A stretch of 64,000 nt of DNA from CBDCFV01 sp963664625 (GTDB taxonomy: Bacteria > Chloroflexota > Dehalococcoidia > Lucifugimonadales > UBA3495). Position 1 is the stretch's first letter; every line of letters begins with the position of its first letter. The notes beneath the pieces were generated by a model, which saw nothing but the letters and a program-made list of their open reading frames with translations, made no database searches and was not told the DNA's origin. This document shows positions 58,617-64,000 of this stretch, in pieces. Both the position numbers and the translations under genes were made by a program. Location of the stretch: NCBI GenBank assembly GCA_963664625.1, contig OY761541.1, positions 1,736,001 through 1,800,000 on the forward strand, in the 5' to 3' direction.

Positions 58617-59676
58617 GCAGGAAGCGGAGATCGTTGGAATAGAACAAGCGAATGTCGTCGATGCCGTATTTCAGCATGGCTATGCGCTCCGGGCCCATGC
58701 CAAAGGCGAAGCCAGTGTATTTGTCCGGGTCGTACCCCACGCCGGCAAGCACCCTTGGGTGCACCATGCCGGCTCCCATGATTTCAATCCAGCCGCTGTC
58801 CCGGCAGATGCGGCACCCTTCGCTTTCCCCATCGCAGGCGAAGCAGTCGATGGACACGTCCACCCCCGGCTCTACGAAGGGGAAATAGTCGCACCGGAAC
58901 CTGATCCGTCGCTCTTCCCCGAACATGCGCCGGGCGAACTCGTAGAGAGTCCCCTTGAGGTTGGCGAAGGTGATGCCCTCGTCCACCGCCAAGCCTTCGA
59001 TCTGGTAAAAATGCCACTCGTGGGTGGCGTCGGTGGCCTCGTAACGGTAGCATTTGCCCGGCACCACAACGCGGACGGGCGGCTCGCGGCTCTCCATCAC
59101 TCGCGCCTGCATGGGAGAGGTGTGGGTCCGCAGCAGCATGGGATACTCGCCCTGCCCATCCTGGTAGTCGATCCAAAGAGTGTTGAACATGTCCCTGGCC
59201 GGGTGTCCTTTGGGGATGTTCAACATTTCGAAGTTATAGCGGTCCCATTCCACTTCGGGGCCTTCCACTACCCCGAATCCCATGGAAGCGAACGCGGCGC
59301 AAATTTCGCGGACTATCTGGGTTGTGGGATGCAACCGGCCCGTGGGCTGGGGGCGTCCAGGAAGCGTCACGTCCAACCGGTCCTGGGCGGCGGTCCTGGC
59401 GAACAGGGCGTCGTTGATGTGCTTGGCCCGATCCTCGAGCCGTCCCTCCAAGTCGTTCTTGGCTTCGTTGGCCAGGGCGCCGGCAGTGCGGCGTTGCTCC
59501 ATTGGCAGTTGGGATATGCCCCGGAGGAATTGGGTCAACTGCCCCCGCCGGCCCAGGTATTCCAGCCGCCAAGCTTCGAGGGCGTCGAGGTCGTCTATCG
59601 CCTCCAACGCGCTGACCGCACCGTCAACCAACCGTTGGACCGTCTGGGTGGGTGAAATGCCGCTTGATTCCGTCAC
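58606..59676 (-). CDS. pheS: Phenylalanyl-tRNA synthetase alpha subunit
   Basis: 356 residues. N-terminal coiled-coil arm (about 10-90), then the class II core: motif 2 region [48 protein letters not shown] (about 180-228 in all), and motif 3 [35 protein letters not shown] at the C-terminus. [15 protein letters not shown] (about 278-292) is a Cys-rich insertion that may bind zinc, as in some bacterial PheS. It forms phenylalanyl-tRNA with PheT, encoded next. Confidence 0.96.
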   Translation of the reverse strand: [356 protein letters not shown]

Positions 59677-59857
59677 AGAGGACTGCCTTGACCGCTCATG
59701 GATAGTCGAAAATCGTCACTGGGCGCGTGTTCATTATATGAACGGCGGGCAACAGGGTCAAGAATCGCGTCACTGGCGTTGAGGGCTTTGGAGTCCTGCG
59801 TAGAGGAGGTTTCAATTGCTCGGCCGCGCGGTTTTATGACACGGCTTGATGGTATTT

Positions 59858-59871
59858 AGAACATAAGTTCT
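59858..59871. promoter_or_regulatory. SOS-box-like palindrome (GAAC-N4-GTTC)
   Basis: AGAACATAAGTTCT is a perfect outer palindrome with core GAAC ATAA GTTC, matching the Bacillus/Actinobacteria-type LexA box. It lies about 90 bases upstream of the zinc-ribbon and RuvC-like genes. Confidence 0.5.
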
Positions 59872-59963
59872 GTTATTCTATTCGAGTAGCATTCCCATGT
59901 CATTCATACTGCCTCGGACGGGCACACAGCCCCTTTATACCATCTATCGGAGTGATTCAAGCA

Positions 59964-60506
59964 ATGGGACAGATTGAAAACATGGGCCGGTTCCGGCTGA
60001 AGGGTTGCGCCAAGTGCGGCGGGGACTTGGTCGCGGACGAGTTGGACTGGTTGTGCCTCCAGTGCGGCACCTACTATTACACCAACCTCTACCAAAGGCG
60101 GACTCAGACTGAAGGAGCGGCGCATGATCTCGAACAAAAGTCCCTCGGTGCTGCTCGCATTGGACGCAAGCATCGGGGGCACTGGCTGGGCCCTGTTCAG
60201 TTCGGGGAACATGGCAGCCACCGGGGTCATCGGCGCGGATATCAAGCGGGGCGCGCCGGTCGAGGCCCGGCTGTCCCGGTTGACGGAGGAACTGGACCTG
60301 CTGGTGGACCGGCGCCGTCCCGACGAAGTCGCCTACAGCCTGCCTTCGGGAATCCATTGGACAGTGCCGGCTTTGGACCTGCTGCGCGACCGGATGGATA
60401 CTTGGTCGAAGAAGCACGGCCTTCCGGCGTTCGTCTACACGGCCAAAGAGGTGCGGGCGGCCATCGGCGGGCATTCCAGGGTATCGCAAGACAAACTGGC
60501 CTATGA
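59964..60506 (+). CDS. Zinc-ribbon protein; only the first 50 codons look coding
   Basis: From ATG 59964 the frame gives a clear zinc ribbon: Cys15-x2-Cys18 and Cys31-x2-Cys34 in GCAKCGGDLVADELDWLCLQCGTYYYTNLY. After residue 50 or so the composition changes to Gly/Arg/His-rich, as expected of a shadow of the RuvC-like gene that overlaps it in another frame from 60124. Either the two genes truly overlap by 380 bases, or the stop of the short gene was lost by a frameshift, or a sequencing error joins them. The N-terminal ribbon is probably real. Confidence 0.5.
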   Translation: MGQIENMGRFRLKGCAKCGGDLVADELDWLCLQCGTYYYTNLYQRRTQTEGAAHDLEQKSLGAARIGRKHRGHWLGPVQFGEHGSHRGHRRGYQAGRAGRGPAVPVDGGTGPAGGPAPSRRSRLQPAFGNPLDSAGFGPAARPDGYLVEEARPSGVRLHGQRGAGGHRRAFQGIARQTGL

Positions 60507-60621
60507 GGTAATGACGATACTGGGGCTGATCGGACAGGGCAGGACCGCACGGGAATGGAAAGCCCTGGCCGTGGGTTGTCACCACCTGTCCTTCCCAGAT
60601 TCATCCCGGGATTCATCGTAG
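60124..60621 (+). CDS. RuvC-like (RNase H fold) nuclease-family protein
   Basis: 165 residues. VLLALDASIGGTGWALF (10-26), with Asp14 as the first catalytic acid of the RuvC fold, then RPDEVAYSLP, where RuvC has its Glu in V-A-I-E-x-x (here Ser), and near the end AREWKALAVGCHHLSF, like the D-A-x-x-A-L-A-V-A-x-x-H of RuvC but with Glu-Trp-Lys. The fold is therefore recognisable but two acidic positions are altered; it may not be a resolvase. AAGGAGCGGCGC precedes the ATG. An SOS-like box upstream fits a DNA-repair role. Confidence 0.6.
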   Translation: MISNKSPSVLLALDASIGGTGWALFSSGNMAATGVIGADIKRGAPVEARLSRLTEELDLLVDRRRPDEVAYSLPSGIHWTVPALDLLRDRMDTWSKKHGLPAFVYTAKEVRAAIGGHSRVSQDKLAYEVMTILGLIGQGRTAREWKALAVGCHHLSFPDSSRDSS

Positions 60622-60636
60622 TACGTGCCGGGAGTG

Positions 60637-60642
60637 TATAAT
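60637..60642 (+). promoter_or_regulatory. Consensus -10 box before the DUF3467 gene
   Basis: TATAAT at 60637-60642, with no good -35 upstream. It could drive the DUF3467 gene at 60748 with a leader of about 100 bases. Confidence 0.35.
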
Positions 60643-60747
60643 AGGGCATCATTCACGCCAGTTGCCACCGGAGACCGTTGATTACGGGACAAGAGCCGCC
60701 GGTGAAAGCCGGGATGCCAGAACTCTGCCCCACGAACTGGAGTAGAT

Positions 60748-61104
60748 ATGCCGATCATACAACGCCCCTACGTTCCCCCCGAAGACCAGGTACCCCAGGA
60801 AGAGAGCTACGTCAACCCGGGCGACACTCAAGCGGTGAACGGCGCATCGACGGAGCCGATCACCTTCTACTGCGACTCCATGCACATCTTCAGCAGCCTC
60901 TACTCCGCCGTCCTCTTCTTCGGCGAGCAGATGGAAGAACGCGAGCCCATCCTGCGGGCCCGTATTAAGGTCAGCCCGCAAATGCTGAAGGCCATCGCGG
61001 TGCTCACCAACAAGCACGTGCGGGAGTATGAAGAGGCCGTGGGGCCCATCACCCTGCCAGAGCAGGTATATGCGGCTTGGGAACTGGGCGGAGAAGCCGA
61101 ATGA
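60748..61104 (+). CDS. DUF3467-like protein
   Basis: 118 residues. After a disordered 38-residue start, TFYCDSMHIFSSLYSAVLFFGEQ followed by RARIKVSPQMLKAIAVLTNKHVREYEEAVGPITLP matches DUF3467, a small alpha/beta family that is widespread and uncharacterised. Its stop overlaps the ATG of the next gene (ATGA), so the two proteins are probably made together. Confidence 0.75.
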   Translation: MPIIQRPYVPPEDQVPQEESYVNPGDTQAVNGASTEPITFYCDSMHIFSSLYSAVLFFGEQMEEREPILRARIKVSPQMLKAIAVLTNKHVREYEEAVGPITLPEQVYAAWELGGEAE

Positions 61105-61580
61105 CGAGACCGGATGATCGGGTGCTGGCCGAAGACCTGGCCTGTCCGGTAGAAGTCCAGCCGGGGATCGACCAATCGACGCCCGCTGATTTGGACTGGC
61201 GGCTGGTGGGGGCCAGCCTTCCTAACGCAGCCACCTACCACCTTACCCACAGCGACGTGAACCGCATCATTGTAGACGTGCTGCTCCCGTCGGACTGCCC
61301 CCCCGACAGCCCGTTCGTACTGACCAAGGAAGTGCCCATCATCATAATGGACAGCTTGGACAAATACTGGGCCGGCGAAAACCGGACCAAACTGCCGTTG
61401 CGCGGGATAAGGGTGCCGGTGGAAGGAGATACGCCAGAAGCCGCCAAGGCCGCGCTGGCCGCCGACCTGGCCGCCCAGTTGCGGTTGCTCCTCCTCCTCT
61501 CTTCGTCTCACCGGGAACTGGCGCCGCAACTCCAAGAAAACTTGGAGTTTCTGCGGTCCATAATGGAACCCCGCCCTTGA
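61101..61580 (+). CDS. Hypothetical protein coupled to the DUF3467 protein
   Basis: 159 residues from ATG 61101; the longer frame to 61077 lies inside the previous gene. It has beta-strand-rich segments (YHLTHSDVNRIIVDVLLP, VPIIIMDSL), then a long Ala/Leu helix (PEAAKAALAADLAAQLRLLLLLSSSH) that may be a dimerisation helix. Not recognised. Coupled to the upstream gene by an ATGA overlap, so they may form a complex. Confidence 0.65.
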   Translation: MTRPDDRVLAEDLACPVEVQPGIDQSTPADLDWRLVGASLPNAATYHLTHSDVNRIIVDVLLPSDCPPDSPFVLTKEVPIIIMDSLDKYWAGENRTKLPLRGIRVPVEGDTPEAAKAALAADLAAQLRLLLLLSSSHRELAPQLQENLEFLRSIMEPRP

Positions 61581-61666
61581 CCCGCGTTGGGGGCCCAACC
61601 GCATTAGCGCCTCCGGGGCCTGCGATGGCAGCCTTTAACCGGCCATTAGCGGTGCATCGCCCAGCA

Positions 61667-61692
61667 CGTCATCCCCGCGCAGGCGGGAAGCC
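61667..61692. repeat. dRS3-like palindromic repeat
   Basis: CGTCATCCCCGCGCAGGCGGG followed by AAGCC, in the 174-base gap between convergent genes. Confidence 0.6.
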
Positions 61693-61754
61693 ACAGGCCT
61701 TGGCCATCCAAAGGTGTCAGCCAGTCCAACTGGTCGGTTTGATACAGGCTCCTC

Positions 61755-63458
61755 TCAGGCAGTCTCCAAAAGCTCCCGCACCTTGGTCAACACCTCGGCG
61801 GAGTCGACCAAGGTCGCCTCTTGATCGGTGCGCCTTTTGATCTCAACGGCGCCTGCTCTCACGTTCCGGGGACTGACCACCAACCGGACGGGAAGGCCCA
61901 GCAAATCGGCGTCGTTCAGTTTCACGCCGGCAGTCTGGTCCACCCTGTCGTCGTACAACACTTCTACGCCGTTGGCCTGCAACTCCCGGTACAGAGCCTC
62001 CGCCGCCTCTGCCACTTCCTCGTTCGACAGGTTCAACCCCACCAAGTGTGCTTGGTAAGGGGCTATCGGCGCGGGAAACACTATTCCTTTTTCGTCGTGG
62101 TTCTGCTCTATGGCCGCAGCAAGGAGGCGCCCAACCCCGATGCCGTAGCAACCCATGATGATCGGCTGTTGCCGCCCGTCCCGGTCCAGATACCCAGCCC
62201 CCAGCGACTCGCTGAAGAAGGTGCCCAGCTTGAAGATGTGGCCCACCTCGACGCCGCGCACCGCTTCCAACGGCGTGCCGCACAGGGCGCACTTTTGGCC
62301 CGGCTCGGCCAAGGTAATGTCATCCAGGATGTCAACCTGGAAGTCCCTGGGATAGTTGGCCCCGGTGAAGTGAGCATCGGGTTTGTTGGCCCCTACCACG
62401 AAGTTGCTGCCTTGGGTTATGGACAGGTCGCCAACTTTCTTGACGCCGGTTATCCCGACGGCTGAAGCCGAACCGGCAACGAGACCGGCGCCCGCGACCT
62501 CTTCGTCCTGGGCCATGCGCAGGTCGTCCACATGGAGGACATTCTTCAGCTTTACTTCGTTTACGTCCAAGTCGCCCCGGATGGTTACAAACACCAACTC
62601 GCCGTCGGCCATGTAGAACACAGCCTTGAAGGTCTGGGACTCTTCCACGTTCAGGAATCCGGCTACATCGGCAATGGTCTTCATGCCGGGAGTGCTGACC
62701 TCTTCCAGAGGCTCCTCGGGGCCGGAAGGCGCTTCCGGCACCACGCCGTTGGCCTTTTCGGCATTGGCCGTATACCCGCACGATGGGCAGGTAATGACCG
62801 TGTCCTCGCCGGTAGGGGTGACCAGGATGAACTCGTGGGAGTCCTTGCCGCCGATGGCCCCGCTGTCGGCCTCGGCCATCAACACCGGCAGGGCGCACCG
62901 GCGGTAGACGTTCCGGTAGGCTTGGGCCATGGCTTGGTAGCTGTCTTCCAAGCTGTCCTCGTCGGCGTTGAAGCTGTAAGCATCCTTCATGGTGAACTCC
63001 CGCACCCTCACCAGACCAGCCCGGGGACGGGGTTCGTCCCTGAACTTGGTCTGGATCTGGTACAGGATCACCGGCAGGTCGCGGTAGCTTTGCACATTGG
63101 CCTTGACGATGCTGGTGATGACTTCTTCGTGGGTGGGAGCCAGGACCATCGGCCGACCGCGCCGGTCCTCCAAGGAAAAAAGGTTCTCGCCGAAAGCGCC
63201 GCTGCGCCCGGTCTGGTCCCACAATTCCAAGGGTTGGAGGGCCGGCATCATCAACTCCTGCCCGCCCGCCGCGTCCATCTCCTCACGGATGATGTTTTCG
63301 ATCTTGCGCAATGACCTCCAAGCCAACGGAAGGCTGGCGTAAACCCCCGCGGCCACTTGGTAAATCAGGCCGGCCCGCAGCATCAAGCGGTGGCTTGCCG
63401 TCTCTGCCTCTGGTGGGTCGTCACGCAGGGTCTTGGTCGCCAGCCTGGTAAACCGCAT
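61755..63458 (-). CDS. proS: Prolyl-tRNA synthetase (bacterial type)
   Basis: 567 residues, the standard bacterial length. Motif 1 region near 30-60, motif 2 FRDEPRPRAGLVRVREFTMKDAYSF (about 138-162 in all), the editing INS domain from about 225 to 400 (with CPSCGYTANAEKANG), motif 3 GCYGIGVGRLLAAAIEQNHDEKG (about 440-462) and a C-terminal anticodon-binding domain. It charges tRNA-Pro in the cytoplasm. It is convergent with the DUF3467 pair. Confidence 0.96.
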   Translation of the reverse strand: MRFTRLATKTLRDDPPEAETASHRLMLRAGLIYQVAAGVYASLPLAWRSLRKIENIIREEMDAAGGQELMMPALQPLELWDQTGRSGAFGENLFSLEDRRGRPMVLAPTHEEVITSIVKANVQSYRDLPVILYQIQTKFRDEPRPRAGLVRVREFTMKDAYSFNADEDSLEDSYQAMAQAYRNVYRRCALPVLMAEADSGAIGGKDSHEFILVTPTGEDTVITCPSCGYTANAEKANGVVPEAPSGPEEPLEEVSTPGMKTIADVAGFLNVEESQTFKAVFYMADGELVFVTIRGDLDVNEVKLKNVLHVDDLRMAQDEEVAGAGLVAGSASAVGITGVKKVGDLSITQGSNFVVGANKPDAHFTGANYPRDFQVDILDDITLAEPGQKCALCGTPLEAVRGVEVGHIFKLGTFFSESLGAGYLDRDGRQQPIIMGCYGIGVGRLLAAAIEQNHDEKGIVFPAPIAPYQAHLVGLNLSNEEVAEAAEALYRELQANGVEVLYDDRVDQTAGVKLNDADLLGLPVRLVVSPRNVRAGAVEIKRRTDQEATLVDSAEVLTKVRELLETA

Positions 63459-63485
63459 GTAACGAATATACCTCCGTTGATGGCT

Positions 63486-63815
63486 TTAGAGCTTGGCTAT
63501 CAATACGCCGAGCAGTCCCAAAACCCCCGCGAACATAGTTGCACTGACTACCAGATACAACCTGGCTTCCACTCTGTCAGCCTTACGCTCCAGCAACGCC
63601 ATCATGGTTGAATTACGTTCCTCAAGCGTCCTCGTTATCGTTGAAGTACGCTCCTCAAGCATAGCCATCATCGTTGAATGGCGTTCCTCAAGCATAGCTA
63701 TTATCGTTGAAGTACGCTCCTCGAGCGTACGCTCGAGAGTTCCCTGTCTCTCGTTGATTTGTTCGAGAATGCCTTCAATCCTCGATATCCGCTCTTCTGG
63801 TGAAACCATTGTCAT
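63486..63815 (-). CDS. Coiled-coil membrane protein with five 11-residue repeats
   Basis: 109 residues. From about residue 30, five units of the type [TM]-L-E-E-R-x-S-T-[IM]-x-x follow (TLEERTSTIIA, MLEERHSTMMA, MLEERTSTITR, TLEERNSTMMA, LLERKADRVEA), giving a hendecad coiled coil, then one C-terminal helix (VVSATMFAGVLGLLGVLIAKL). The DNA shows 33-bp repeats. A related frame begins directly upstream (63882-64000) and ends in a similar helix, so this is a tandem pair. Same principle as 36720-37325 with the opposite topology. Confidence 0.7.
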   Translation of the reverse strand: MTMVSPEERISRIEGILEQINERQGTLERTLEERTSTIIAMLEERHSTMMAMLEERTSTITRTLEERNSTMMALLERKADRVEARLYLVVSATMFAGVLGLLGVLIAKL

Positions 63816-63881
63816 CTATGAACTCCAATGCAGCCTAATGCTTGGACGAACCTACACCAACCAAACCTGCGTTTACACTCA

Positions 63882-64000
63882 CTAGCCTCTAGCCAAAACA
63901 CCGCCGACCAATCCAATGAGGACGCAGATTAACGTTATGGTTATGCCAAACATGAACCGTACCTCAGTCTTGTCAGCTTTACGGTCCATGAGCATCGAAA
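63882..64000 (-). CDS. Paralogue of the coiled-coil membrane protein (partial, runs off the window)
   Basis: Minus-strand frame ending TAG 63882-63884. It reads MLMDRKADKTEVRFMFGITI and then a hydrophobic helix ending GGVLARG. Residues DRKADKTEVR match ERKADRVEAR of the neighbour (63486-63815), and both end with one transmembrane helix. The N-terminal repeats would lie beyond 64000. A tandem duplication is the simplest reading. Confidence 0.6.
   Translation of the reverse strand, partial: SMLMDRKADKTEVRFMFGITITLICVLIGLVGGVLARG

Overview
The window looks like a chromosomal segment of a high-GC, free-living bacterium, most probably Chloroflexota of the SAR202 / Dehalococcoidia-like group. The evidence is indirect. 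Seven paralogous luciferase-like (LLM) flavin/F420 monooxygenases lie within 28 kb, an expansion known from SAR202. Around them are NHL-repeat proteins, a DUF1501/DUF1800 pair, an AGPS-like flavoenzyme and an alcohol dehydrogenase, a typical oxidative catabolic gene set. No rRNA, tRNA or CRISPR array was seen.

Layout. 1-5.3 kb: an ABC exporter of the MacB/FtsX type (two permeases, the first cut by the window edge, and two ATPases, one with an AbrB-like C-terminal extension). 5.4-6.2 kb: a VapC-like PIN toxin and its upstream partner. 6.3-18.8 kb: catabolic region with five LLM enzymes, an NHL protein, aldo/keto reductase, enoyl-CoA hydratase, Zn alcohol dehydrogenase, an SRPBCC protein and an alpha/beta hydrolase with an altered nucleophile. 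19.1-21.6 kb: a PIN-toxin locus broken by a TGA, a DsbA-family gene whose redox motif is encoded TGA-Pro-Phe-Cys with a bacterial SECIS-like hairpin behind it (candidate selenoprotein), and a branched-chain aminotransferase. 21.7-28.6 kb: a large single-chain restriction-modification helicase followed by a small DUF7689-like gene cleanly split by an IS701-family element. 28.8-34.1 kb: DUF1326 protein, AGPS-like oxidase, two more LLM enzymes. 34.1-36.6 kb: an AT-richer type II R-M cassette (methylase plus Cfr10I/Bse634I-type nuclease), flanked by a 48-bp duplication of the 3' end of the neighbouring LLM gene. 36.7-40.3 kb: a hendecad-repeat membrane protein, then NTase-like/HTH pair, coaX and coaBC in one leftward series. 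40.4-44.3 kb: NHL protein and DUF1501/DUF1800. 45.1-52.6 kb: site-2 protease, amidohydrolase, an AAA-ATPase defence-like pair, PAC2 and M20 peptidase. 52.7-64 kb: housekeeping block with infC (AUA start)-rpmI-rplT, moeA, pheT/pheS, a RuvC-like gene behind an SOS-type box, DUF3467, proS and two tandem hendecad coiled-coil proteins.

The DNA carries several families of short dispersed palindromes: dRS3-like ATTCCCGCG...GGGAAT, GTAGGGGC...GCCCCTAC, and a CCGTTCG...TGTCGAA type. One is read in frame inside moeA. All assignments come from reading motifs by eye; no database search was run.
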